Position numbers and translations under genes: made by a program | Shown: in pieces, positions 1 to 5,223 of the stretch | How positions within the stretch are numbered: position 1 is the first letter of the stretch | Layout: the number at the start of each line of letters is the position of its first letter | DNA from: an uncultured Clostridia bacterium | Lineage (GTDB): Bacteria > Bacillota > Clostridia > Christensenellales > Borkfalkiaceae | Assembly: GCA_946624395.1 (NCBI GenBank) | Contig: CAMORY010000088.1 | Span: 1-7,261 of the forward strand | Length of the DNA: 7,261 nucleotides | Direction: 5' to 3' | Notes under the pieces: generated by a model | What the model saw: only the letters and a program-made list of their open reading frames with translations | Told to the model about the DNA's origin: nothing | The model's database searches: none

Positions 1-382
1 CCCCGTTTTCGCTCGCCGCGTCGTACTCTTCGCCGCTTACCCTGTATACGCCCGAAACTGCCATATCGGAATTAACCGTCAGCGCAAGTATGTCTCCGCT
101 TCCCTTAACCGAAGTATTGACGGAAAGATAACGCGTACCCGCTTGTACACCGTTGATAGACAATACGGCGTCCAAATCGCCTTCCGAAAAGCCCGCTTCG
201 GAAACTATGCGATAGTCGGCAAAACCCGTTTCGGATAAAAACGCGTCGGCGTTTTTTTGCAGCGTATACCACTCCATATTAAACCCGACGAATACGCCTA
301 TTCCTATCGCTATCATTATTATCATTGAAATGAATTGCGCTTTATATTTTAACAGCGTGCGTAAAAGTTTTTTGTTAAGCAT
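1..382 (-). CDS. FtsX-like ABC transporter permease, N-terminal part (runs off the left edge)
   Basis: The first 127 codons of a membrane permease that pairs with the ATPase just upstream. I translated this partial frame by hand; it opens with MLNKKLLRTLLKYKAQF. A short basic cytoplasmic N-terminus leads into one strong membrane segment at about residues 14-36 (FISMIIMIAIGIGVFVGF). A soluble, probably extracytoplasmic domain follows and fills the rest of the visible part. One N-terminal helix followed by a large external domain is the FtsX/MacB permease layout; the remaining helices would lie beyond position 1. The ATG at 380-382 is 3 nt after the ATPase stop codon, so the two are almost certainly co-transcribed and translationally linked. 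Any Shine-Dalgarno sequence (GAGTGG inside the ATPase end) is weak. FtsX permeases export lipoproteins, peptides, antibiotics or haem, or act as mechanotransmitters. The substrate here cannot be read from the sequence. Confidence 0.85.
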   Translation of the reverse strand, partial: MLNKKLLRTLLKYKAQFISMIIMIAIGIGVFVGFNMEWYTLQKNADAFLSETGFADYRIVSEAGFSEGDLDAVLSINGVQAGTRYLSVNTSVKGSGDILALTVNSDMAVSGVYRVSGEEYDAASENG

Positions 383-385
383 AAA

Positions 386-1087
386 TTACCACTCTACGTC
401 ATCTATATTAGCGGGGTTATCCTGATTTTCGTACGAAACGATTTTACCGTTCTTTACCCTTATAACCACGTCCGCAATTTTTGCTATATTCTGATTATGG
501 CTGACTATAATTATGGTCTTTTTGTGATTTTTCGCCATATCGAGCAACAGTTTAAGCACCATTACGCCCGTTTTGGAATCCAAAGCGCCCGTAGGTTCGT
601 CGCATAATATTATTTTCGGATTTTTGGCAAGGGCGCGCGCTATCGACACGCGTTGCTGTTCACCGCCCGACAGTTCGGAAGGAAAATTGTTCCTATGCGA
701 CAAAAGCCCGACTTCTTCAAGCATCTTTTCCGCGGAAATAGGATTTTTACTTATTTCGTTTATTAAAGCAACGTTTTCATACACGGTTAAAGTCGGTATC
801 AGATTATAAAACTGAAAAACGAAGCCTACCGTTTCCGCACGGTATGCCGCTAACTCGTCCGCGGAAAGTTTAGAAATATCCTTGCCGTTTACGGTTATCT
901 TACCACTCGTGGGGCTATCAAGCCCGCCAAGCATATTTAAAAGAGTGGACTTCCCCGCGCCCGAAGGCCCTAATATAACCGCAAATTTTCCTTCTTCTAT
1001 AGATAGCGTTATTCCGTCCAACGCGTTAAGCACGTGGTCGCCGCTAGTATACGTTTTTACTACGTCCTTAAATTCCGCAACGTTCAT
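386..1087 (-). CDS. ABC transporter ATP-binding protein, MacB/LolD/FtsE type
   Basis: A 233-residue nucleotide-binding subunit that should drive the FtsX-like permease encoded 3 nt downstream. All ABC motifs are present, numbered from the chosen start: Walker A GPSGAGKS at 40-47, Q-loop Gln at about 92, signature LSGGEQQR at 139-146, Walker B IILCDEPTGALD with Asp163/Glu164, and switch His at about 197. The GPSGAGKSTLLN and DEPTGALD wording is typical of the MacB/LolD branch that partners FtsX-fold permeases, and the length fits that family. I chose the ATG at 1085-1087 because AAGGTG lies 7 nt upstream of it and the protein then starts MNVAEFKDVV, as relatives do. An in-frame TTG at 1112-1114 would add nine residues but lies inside an operator-like palindrome and has no ribosome binding site. 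The gene is divergent from the DtxR-family regulator and probably controlled by it (inference). Confidence 0.95.
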   Translation of the reverse strand: MNVAEFKDVVKTYTSGDHVLNALDGITLSIEEGKFAVILGPSGAGKSTLLNMLGGLDSPTSGKITVNGKDISKLSADELAAYRAETVGFVFQFYNLIPTLTVYENVALINEISKNPISAEKMLEEVGLLSHRNNFPSELSGGEQQRVSIARALAKNPKIILCDEPTGALDSKTGVMVLKLLLDMAKNHKKTIIIVSHNQNIAKIADVVIRVKNGKIVSYENQDNPANIDDVEW

Positions 1088-1106
1088 GTTTTTACACCTT
1101 CTTACA

Positions 1107-1122
1107 GTTAGCAAATGCTAAC
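1107..1122. promoter_or_regulatory. Operator-like palindrome O1 in the leader of the ABC operon
   Basis: A perfect 7-2-7 inverted repeat, GTTAGCA-AA-TGCTAAC. It repeats the core of the palindrome at 1141-1156 exactly except for the two central bases. Centre-to-centre spacing is 34 bp, a little over three helical turns. It lies about 36-51 nt downstream of the predicted transporter start point and 20 bp before its start codon. The GTTAG/CTAAC halves resemble those of DtxR/IdeR iron boxes, though the spacing differs. A neighbouring DtxR-family gene makes it a likely repressor site; binding itself is inferred. Confidence 0.7.
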
Positions 1123-1132
1123 GTTCGAGTTT

Positions 1133-1164
1133 TATTTTTGGTTAGCACTTGCTAACCAAAAATA
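1133..1164. promoter_or_regulatory. Operator-like palindrome O2 overlapping the ABC operon start point
   Basis: A perfect 15-2-15 inverted repeat centred on the CT at 1148-1149. Its core GTTAGCA-CT-TGCTAAC (1141-1156) is the same as O1, with GG/CC and A/T-rich flanks extending the symmetry. Its right edge touches the predicted -10 hexamer (1164-1169) of the minus-strand promoter and it covers the expected start point near 1157. A protein bound here should block transcription of the transporter. If transcribed, it could also form a 5' stem-loop in the mRNA, an alternative or additional role. Confidence 0.75.
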
Positions 1165-1193
1165 TTATAATACCGTCATCAAGCGACTGTCAA
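1164..1193 (-). promoter_or_regulatory. Predicted sigma-A promoter of the ABC transporter operon
   Basis: On the minus strand, TTGACA (1193-1188) and TATAAT (1169-1164) are both perfect consensus hexamers, separated by 18 bp. The start point would fall near 1157, inside palindrome O2, giving a leader of about 70 nt before the ATPase ATG at 1087. A promoter this close to consensus would be strong if unblocked, which fits tight repression through O1/O2. Confidence 0.8.
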
Positions 1194-1230
1194 GCATAAA
1201 TCAAGCGAAAAATTAAAAAACATAAATAAG

Positions 1231-1259
1231 TTGACTTTTTTTTATTACGATATTACAAT
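1231..1259 (+). promoter_or_regulatory. Predicted sigma-A promoter of the DtxR-family regulator gene
   Basis: TTGACT (1231-1236) and TACAAT (1254-1259) lie 17 bp apart on the plus strand. Transcription would start near 1266, leaving a leader of only about 17 nt that contains the ribosome binding site (AAAGGAAGGG, 1267-1276, 6-7 nt before the ATG). The two GTTAGCA palindromes end about 67 bp upstream of the -35, so direct autorepression through them is not obvious. Confidence 0.75.
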
Positions 1260-1282
1260 ATAAGTTAAAGGAAGGGAAAGTT

Positions 1283-1642
1283 ATGAAAATTCAGGAATCT
1301 GGCGAAATGTATTTAGAATCGGTGTTGGTTCTGTCTAAAGAAAAGGGGGCGGTACGGTCAATCGACGTTGCCGAATATCTTAAATATTCAAAGCCCAGCG
1401 TTTCCCGCGCTATGAGTATATTGCGGGCGGAAAATTATATAAGATTTGATACTAACGGATATATTCTTTTAACGGAAAAAGGCTTAATGGTTGCGGAAAA
1501 GATTTACGAACGGCACACGGTTTTAACCGAACTGTTAAAAGAAATCGGCGTATCCCCTGAAACCGCGGCGGACGACGCGTGCCGAATAGAGCACGTCATT
1601 TCCGACGAAACTTTTAACGCTATAAAGGATAAAATGAAATAA
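1283..1642 (+). CDS. Short DtxR/MntR-family metal-dependent transcriptional repressor
   Basis: A 119-residue cytoplasmic DNA-binding regulator. Residues 5-70 form a DtxR-type winged helix-turn-helix, with recognition helix around KPSVSRAMSILR (37-48) and a wing near 56-66. The dimerisation helices follow, with RH at 77-78 and DDACRIEH at 97-104. Aligned with DtxR from memory, the primary metal site is intact: Met9, Cys100, Glu103 and His104 match DtxR Met10, Cys102, Glu105 and His106. A Met and a Cys at those places is the iron-type (DtxR/IdeR) rather than the MntR manganese-type arrangement. The ancillary site looks lost: only His78 remains, with Thr82 and Ala96 replacing the Glu83 and His98 equivalents, and the SH3-like third domain is absent. 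The start is fixed by AAAGGAAGGG upstream. The gene is divergent from the FtsX-type transporter, its most likely target, and convergent with rplQ. The metal is inferred (Fe or Mn). Confidence 0.92.
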   Translation: MKIQESGEMYLESVLVLSKEKGAVRSIDVAEYLKYSKPSVSRAMSILRAENYIRFDTNGYILLTEKGLMVAEKIYERHTVLTELLKEIGVSPETAADDACRIEHVISDETFNAIKDKMK

Positions 1643-1651
1643 AACTATTTT

Positions 1652-1696
1652 AAAAAACAAAAACTCGCCGTGTTGCGTTATGCAACACGGCGAGTT
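1652..1696 (-). terminator. Strong intrinsic terminator of the ribosomal operon, probably bidirectional
   Basis: A perfect 15-bp stem (1662-1676 with 1682-1696, AACTCGCCGTGTTGC and its complement) closed by a 5-nt loop. On the minus strand it starts 15 nt after the rplQ stop and is followed by TTTGTTTTTT (1661-1652), a textbook tail. Read on the plus strand it lies 19 nt after the regulator's stop, with a weaker T-rich tail (GTTTATAACTTGATTTT). It therefore separates two convergent transcription units. Confidence 0.93.
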
Positions 1697-1711
1697 GTTT
1701 ATAACTTGATT

Positions 1712-2221
1712 TTAGTCAACGAGTTCTATAATCACCACTTCGGCAGCGTCGCCTTTACGCGGTCCTAACTTATAAATTCTCGTATATCCGCCGCCCTGTC
1801 CTTTCTCTTCTTTACGGGTAGCGTATTTCGGCGCGTATTCGTCGAAAATCTTTTCGATAAGCGGGCTCTTTACCGCGCGGGTTCTCTTTTTGAAGTCCGC
1901 TTTGGTTTCTTTATAGCCCTGAACTTCCTGCAAGTCGATAACGAGAGACATTATCTTTCTTCTTGCGTTAAGTTTCTTTACGCCGTCTTTAATAAGGGTT
2001 TTAGTAGTTTCTTTGCCCTTATCGTCGGCAATTTTAACTTGTGTTTCAACCGTATCGGCATAGTTATTTACCGCAAGCGTTAAGATTTTAGCAACATAAG
2101 AAGCCACTTCTTTCGCCCTTGCTTCGGTCGTTTCGATTTTTCCGTACCATAAAAGTGCGGAAGCCTGATTTTTAATAAGCGCCATTCTTTGCGTAGCGTT
2201 TACGCCTAATTTTCTTGCCAT
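1712..2221 (-). CDS. rplQ: 50S ribosomal protein L17, long form
   Basis: L17 is a large-subunit protein near the exit of the peptide tunnel. The family core is clear: MARKLG at the start, KIETTEARAKEV at 28-39, KKLNARRKI at 82-90, and the C-terminal signature GGGYTRIYKLGPRKGDAAEVVIIELVD at 143-169. The protein has 169 residues, against about 120 in Bacillus subtilis and 127 in E. coli. Compared with B. subtilis L17 (from memory), the extra length lies in three places: about 28-30 residues at 51-80 rich in Lys/Thr/Asp, about 14 residues around 97-118, and a few before GGGYTR. I believe similar long forms occur in other Clostridia. The ATG is 3 nt after the rpoA stop. Its ribosome binding site, GGAGG, lies inside the last rpoA codons 8 nt upstream, so translation is coupled. 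It is the last gene before the terminator. Confidence 0.97.
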   Translation of the reverse strand: MARKLGVNATQRMALIKNQASALLWYGKIETTEARAKEVASYVAKILTLAVNNYADTVETQVKIADDKGKETTKTLIKDGVKKLNARRKIMSLVIDLQEVQGYKETKADFKKRTRAVKSPLIEKIFDEYAPKYATRKEEKGQGGGYTRIYKLGPRKGDAAEVVIIELVD

Positions 2222-2224
2222 TTT

Positions 2225-3178
2225 TTAGTCCTCCGTGTCCTGTAATTTCAAGCCATAACTTTCAAGTTTCAAAATCACTTCGTCAAGCGATTTCTTGCCG
2301 AGATTACGGACTTTTAGCATATCGTCTTCGGTTCTCTTGGTTAAGTCTTCAACCGTGTGAATATTCGCTCTCTTCAAGCAGTTATAAGAACGCACGGATA
2401 AATCCATTTCTTCGATAGTCATTTCGAGTATCTTGGTCTTTTTGTCTTCTTCGGGCGGTACGAGTATGCCGATATTGCCGACTTCGGATAAAGATACGAA
2501 CATTTTGATGTGTTCTTCCATTATCTTCGCCGCAAGGCTTACTATATCGCGCCCTGAAAAAGCGCCGTTCGTCCATACTTCAAGGGTAAGTTTATCAAAG
2601 TCAACGCTTTGACCGACACGCGTCGCCGAAACGTCATAACTGACCTTTTTAACGGGCGTATAAATACTGTCGATTGCGATATTATCGATAACGTCTACCT
2701 TATGCTCGAAAGCGGGTTGATAACCCCTGCCCCTGCCGACGGTAAGTTCCATATCGAGTTTACCGCCTTCGTCAATCGTACAAATGTACTGCTCGGGATT
2801 TAATATCTCTATTTCCGCGTCGCTCGCGATGTCGCCCGCCTTTACTACGCACGGTCCGACTTTTTCAAGTTTCACCGTCTTTTTGTAGTCTTTGTCAAGA
2901 CAACTTGATTTAATTGCGACGCACTTTAAATTGAGTATTATTTCGGTAACGTCTTCTTTGATTTTGGGAATAGAAGAAAATTCGTGCTTAATCCCCAACT
3001 CTTCCGCGAACTTGATATTCTGAATCGCAACGCCGGGGAGCGCGGACAGTAAAATTCTGCGGAGCGCGTTTCCGAGCGTCAAGCCGAAGCCCTTTTCCAA
3101 AGGTTCGACGACGATTTTCGCATAACTTTTTTCTTCGTTTTCTTCCACTGCTATTTTCGGCATTTCAATTTCCATCAT
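2225..3178 (-). CDS. rpoA: DNA-directed RNA polymerase subunit alpha
   Basis: The 317-residue alpha subunit; two copies nucleate assembly of RNA polymerase, and the C-terminal domain contacts UP elements and activators. The N-terminal domain (about 1-230) shows VVEPLEKGFGLTLGNALRRILLSALPG (23-49), the dimer and beta-binding core. The C-terminal domain (about 250-317) contains LDLSVRSYNCLKRANI and VRNLGKKSLDEV, including the Arg, Asn, Lys and Gly positions that contact DNA in E. coli. Length matches B. subtilis (314). Two ATGs stand side by side. The first (3176-3178) is preferred because MMEIEMPKI lines up with B. subtilis MIEIEKPKI, and AAGGAGG (3188-3194) is 10 nt upstream. The 117-nt gap separating it from rpsD is unusually long for this operon and contains possible RNA control structures. 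Confidence 0.98.
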   Translation of the reverse strand: MMEIEMPKIAVEENEEKSYAKIVVEPLEKGFGLTLGNALRRILLSALPGVAIQNIKFAEELGIKHEFSSIPKIKEDVTEIILNLKCVAIKSSCLDKDYKKTVKLEKVGPCVVKAGDIASDAEIEILNPEQYICTIDEGGKLDMELTVGRGRGYQPAFEHKVDVIDNIAIDSIYTPVKKVSYDVSATRVGQSVDFDKLTLEVWTNGAFSGRDIVSLAAKIMEEHIKMFVSLSEVGNIGILVPPEEDKKTKILEMTIEEMDLSVRSYNCLKRANIHTVEDLTKRTEDDMLKVRNLGKKSLDEVILKLESYGLKLQDTED

Positions 3179-3195
3179 AAGAAATTATCCTCCTT

Positions 3196-3273
3196 AAAAA
3201 ATAGTTCCGATTTAGGGTTATCGGGAATTCTTGCTTTCGGCGTGGAAAACCTATGCTTCCCCCCGATAAACCC
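3196..3273 (-). promoter_or_regulatory. Possible attenuator-like RNA leader between rpsD and rpoA
   Basis: Two competing structures can be drawn in the transcript. Hairpin B pairs 3227-3220 with 3211-3205 (TTCCCGAT with ATCGGAA, 7 bp with one bulged C, 8-nt loop) and is followed at once by CTATTTTTT (3204-3196), resembling a weak intrinsic terminator. Stem A pairs 3273-3262 (GGGTTTATCGGG) with 3225-3215 (CCCGATAACCC), 11 bp with one bulged T over a 36-nt loop. It uses the same bases as hairpin B, so the two exclude each other. The rpoA ribosome binding site (3194-3188) follows the T-run directly. Seen by hand folding only; function is inference. Confidence 0.4.
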
Positions 3274-3295
3274 CATCGAATTTTTTGATTTTTAA

Positions 3296-3922
3296 TTATT
3301 TAGAATATAACTCGACTATCATATTTTCTTTTATGCTTACGTCGGCTACGTCTTCTCTCGTCGGATTAGCGAGTATTTTGCCCGTCAGATTTTCGGGGTC
3401 GAATTCCAGCCATTTGGGCATAGAACCGACTTTCATCGTTTTGATTTCCGCAAAATACTTGTTGTCCTTTTTGTTTTCTTTTACGGCGATAACGTCGCCA
3501 ACTTTAACGCAGTAAGAAGCAATGTTTACCTTCTTGCCGTTTACGGTGAAATGACCGTGGGTTACGAGTTGACGAGCCTGCGAACGCGAAGAACCTACGC
3601 CCATTCTGAAAATAACGTTGTCAAGTCTTCTTTCGAGTAAAGACAACATATTTTCGCCGGTGATGCCTTTCATTCTGTCGGCCTTTTCAAAATATTCTCT
3701 GAACTGACCTTCTAAAACGCCGTAAATTCTCTTGCATTTCTGTTTTTCACGAAGTTGCAAGCCGTATTCGCTTATCTTCTTTCTTGCCATACCGTGCTGA
3801 CCGGGGGCAACTGGTCTTCTTTCAAAAGCGCAAGTGGGCTTAAAACATCTTTCGCCTTTCAAAAAGAGTTTCGCGCCTTCGCGTCTGCATAAACGACACT
3901 TGGAATCAGTATATTTAGCCAT
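3296..3922 (-). CDS. rpsD: 30S ribosomal protein S4, zinc-binding (C+) form
   Basis: S4 binds 16S rRNA early in assembly of the small subunit and, with S5, shapes the decoding-site entry. The 208-residue protein has the expected N-terminal domain with four cysteines, Cys9, Cys12, Cys26 and Cys31 (CRLC...CFKPTC). This is the same spacing as the zinc-binding Thermus S4; E. coli S4 lacks this set. A helical region follows (GLQLREKQKCKRIYGVLEGQF), then the S4 RNA-binding domain at about 98-160 (RLDNVIFRMG...SRSQARQLVTHGHFTVNGKKV), ending IVELYSK. The ribosome binding site AAAGGAG overlaps the rpsK stop codon; the gap is 14 nt. In E. coli, S4 represses the alpha operon by binding mRNA at rpsM. Whether it does so in this lineage is unknown, but rpsD lies in the same operon as two structured gaps. 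Confidence 0.98.
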   Translation of the reverse strand: MAKYTDSKCRLCRREGAKLFLKGERCFKPTCAFERRPVAPGQHGMARKKISEYGLQLREKQKCKRIYGVLEGQFREYFEKADRMKGITGENMLSLLERRLDNVIFRMGVGSSRSQARQLVTHGHFTVNGKKVNIASYCVKVGDVIAVKENKKDNKYFAEIKTMKVGSMPKWLEFDPENLTGKILANPTREDVADVSIKENMIVELYSK

Positions 3923-3936
3923 TTATCTTTTCTCCT

Positions 3937-4329
3937 TTATACTCTGCGTTTTTTGGGCGGTCTGCATCCGTTGTGCGGGATGGGCGATACGTCCTGAATA
4001 AGGCTTACTTCCAAATCGCAATTTGCAAGAGCCCTTATCGCCGATTCTCTGCCTGCGCCCGGGCCTTTAACGTACACTTCGACCGAACGCATACCCTGTT
4101 CTCTCGCCGCCTTGCCTGCGTCTTCCGCAGCCATCTGCGCCGCGAACGGGGTGCTCTTTCTCGAACCTTTGAAATTGAGTTTGCCCGCGCTCGACCACGA
4201 TACCGTGTTGCCCTGCATATCGGTTATGGTTACAAGCGTGTTGTTGAACGACGCCTGAATATGAACCTGTCCTTTGTCGACCTTTCTTGCGTCTTTACGC
4301 TTTTTAGTCGTTTTCTTTGCTACTGCCAT
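3937..4329 (-). CDS. rpsK: 30S ribosomal protein S11
   Basis: S11 is a platform protein of the small subunit that helps hold the mRNA near its exit site. The 130-residue sequence is full length. A basic N-terminal tail (AVAKKTTKKRKDARK) precedes the core GQVHIQASFNNTLVTITD (20-37), GNTVSWSSAG (40-49) and GRESAIRAL (93-101), and the hallmark C-terminus is DVSPIPHNGCRPPKKRRV. The start is supported by GGAGG 8 nt upstream. It lies 14 nt after rpsM and 14 nt before rpsD, in the usual order of the alpha operon. Nothing unusual was seen. Confidence 0.98.
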   Translation of the reverse strand: MAVAKKTTKKRKDARKVDKGQVHIQASFNNTLVTITDMQGNTVSWSSAGKLNFKGSRKSTPFAAQMAAEDAGKAAREQGMRSVEVYVKGPGAGRESAIRALANCDLEVSLIQDVSPIPHNGCRPPKKRRV

Positions 4330-4343
4330 GTTAACGCCCTCCT

Positions 4344-4721
4344 TTATTTACCTGCCGTCTTTTTCTTGGCGACGGTGCGGCGAGGACCTTTTCTCGTTCT
4401 CGCGTTTCTCTTGGAACTCTGCCCTCTTACGGGAAGGTTCTTTCTGTGGCGAACGCCGCGATAGCAACCGATTTCTATAAGTCTCTTTATAGAAAGGTTA
4501 ACTTCGCTTCTCAAATCGCCTTCTACGTGAATATTGTGTTCGATATACTCCCTGAGTTTAGCAACGTCCGCTTCGCTCAAGTCTTTTACTCTGGTATCGG
4601 GATTGATACCTGTTGCACTTATAATCTTTTTAGACGTCGAAAGTCCTATACCGTATATATACGTAAGACCGATTTCGACTCTCTTGTTGTTCGGCAAATC
4701 AACGCCGGCTATACGTGCCAT
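4344..4721 (-). CDS. rpsM: 30S ribosomal protein S13
   Basis: S13 sits in the head of the small subunit and contacts P-site tRNA and the large subunit. The 125-residue protein begins MARIAGVDLPNNKRVEIGLTYIYGIG, the standard start, and carries the helix-two-turns-helix region (IYGIGLSTSKKI and RSEVNLSIKRLIEIGCYRG). Its C-terminal tail is basic and tRNA-contacting: GVRHRKNLPVRGQSSKRNART (87-107), followed by KGPRR. Length is normal (about 121 in B. subtilis). The ribosome binding site GGAGG is 6 nt upstream of the ATG. It follows rpmJ after a 116-nt gap, the second-longest spacer in the operon, which contains RNA hairpins. In E. coli this is the point where S4 regulates the operon. Confidence 0.98.
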   Translation of the reverse strand: MARIAGVDLPNNKRVEIGLTYIYGIGLSTSKKIISATGINPDTRVKDLSEADVAKLREYIEHNIHVEGDLRSEVNLSIKRLIEIGCYRGVRHRKNLPVRGQSSKRNARTRKGPRRTVAKKKTAGK

Positions 4722-4767
4722 TAAATACCTCCGTATTTTTTCCTTTATTATTTTTTTGTATAGATAC

Positions 4768-4835
4768 CGAACGCTTTAGTTCGCTTGGAATGAGAACAAA
4801 CTTTAAGCGCCCGAAACGTTTTCGTGCCCTTTAAG
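4768..4835 (-). promoter_or_regulatory. Structured RNA leader between rpmJ and rpsM
   Basis: Two hairpins can be drawn on the minus-strand transcript. The first pairs 4835-4820 with 4816-4801 around a 3-nt loop, 13 of 16 positions paired with three isolated mismatches, and starts 2 nt after the rpmJ stop. The second is a perfect 5-bp stem, CGAAC with GTTCG (4783-4779 and 4772-4768), with a 6-nt loop. No T-run follows either hairpin, so they do not look like terminators. The stretch then becomes A-rich before the rpsM ribosome binding site. A ribosomal-protein binding leader or an mRNA processing/stability element would fit; neither is demonstrated. Confidence 0.4.
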
Positions 4836-4837
4836 GC

Positions 4838-4954
4838 TTAACCTTGTCTTTGCTTATGGCTCTTATTCTTGGAACAGATTACCATTACTTTTCCGTTTCT
4901 CTTGATTACTTTGCACTTGTCGCACATGGGTTTAACAGATGGTCTGACTTTCAT
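4838..4954 (-). CDS. rpmJ: 50S ribosomal protein L36, zinc-ribbon (C+) form
   Basis: A 38-codon gene found by reading the minus strand between rpsM and infA. The protein begins MKVRPSVKPMCDKCKVIKR and ends in SHKQRQG, matching L36 from end to end. Its zinc-ribbon ligands Cys11, Cys14, Cys27 and His33 are all present, so this is the zinc-binding form rather than the zinc-independent paralogue made by some bacteria under zinc starvation. L36 is a small late-assembly protein of the large subunit near the peptidyl-transferase region. AAAGGAG sits 9 nt upstream of the ATG. It is 34 nt downstream of infA, the usual neighbour, and is followed by a structured 116-nt gap. Confidence 0.97.
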   Translation of the reverse strand: MKVRPSVKPMCDKCKVIKRNGKVMVICSKNKSHKQRQG

Positions 4955-4988
4955 TTTTCTTTACTCCTTTGGAATTTAGTTTATATCG

Positions 4989-5210
4989 TTAAGATTTGCT
5001 TCGCCAAGTTATCCTGCCTTTGGTAAGGTCGTAAGGACTCATTTCAAGTTTCACGCTGTCGCCGAGTATTATTTTAATGTAATGCTGGCGAAGTTTGCCC
5101 GAAATGTGCGCCGTTATTATATGCCCGTTCGATAGCTTCACTTTGAACATCGCGTTAGGCAATACGTCTACGACTACGCCTTCGGTTTCGATTACGTCGT
5201 CTTTTGACAC
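4989..5210 (-). CDS. infA: Translation initiation factor IF-1
   Basis: IF-1 occupies the A site of the small subunit during initiation and helps IF-2 and IF-3. The 73-residue protein is essentially one OB-fold. It starts SKDDVIETEGVVVDVLPNAM after the initiator, contains NGHIITAHISGKLRQHYIKI and ends with SPYDLTKGRITWR, all classic IF-1 segments. Family length is about 72. The start codon is GTG (5210-5208), not ATG. It is supported by AGGAGG with a 9-nt spacer and by the normal N-terminus that results. The gene lies 13 nt after the KOW-domain gene and 34 nt before rpmJ. Confidence 0.98.
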   Translation of the reverse strand: MSKDDVIETEGVVVDVLPNAMFKVKLSNGHIITAHISGKLRQHYIKIILGDSVKLEMSPYDLTKGRITWRSKS

Positions 5211-5223
5211 AAACTTTATCCTC

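Noticed and set aside
1088..1114. Upstream in-frame start for the ABC ATPase (nine extra residues)
   Set aside because: The codon at 1114-1112 is TTG, has no ribosome binding site and lies inside palindrome O1. The ATG at 1087 has AAGGTG at good spacing and gives a family-typical N-terminus.
573..1121. Two plus-strand open frames (573-809 and 882-1121)
   Set aside because: Both are mirror frames of the ABC ATPase. No promoter or ribosome binding site supports them.
3262..3274. G-quadruplex from the GGGG and GGGGGG runs on the minus strand
   Set aside because: There are only two G-runs within reach, not the four needed.
3179..3295. Internal promoter for rpoA
   Set aside because: I found no paired -35 and -10 hexamers at 16-18 bp spacing on the minus strand in this gap.
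3973..4464. 163-codon open frame on the plus strand
   Set aside because: It is antisense to rpsK and part of rpsM, with no recognisable domain. Both sense genes are certain, so this is a codon-composition shadow.
4750..4837. Open reading continuing in frame for 29 codons after the rpmJ stop (possible extension or readthrough)
   Set aside because: L36 is complete at 38 residues and the extra stretch matches nothing known. The region is better explained as a structured spacer.
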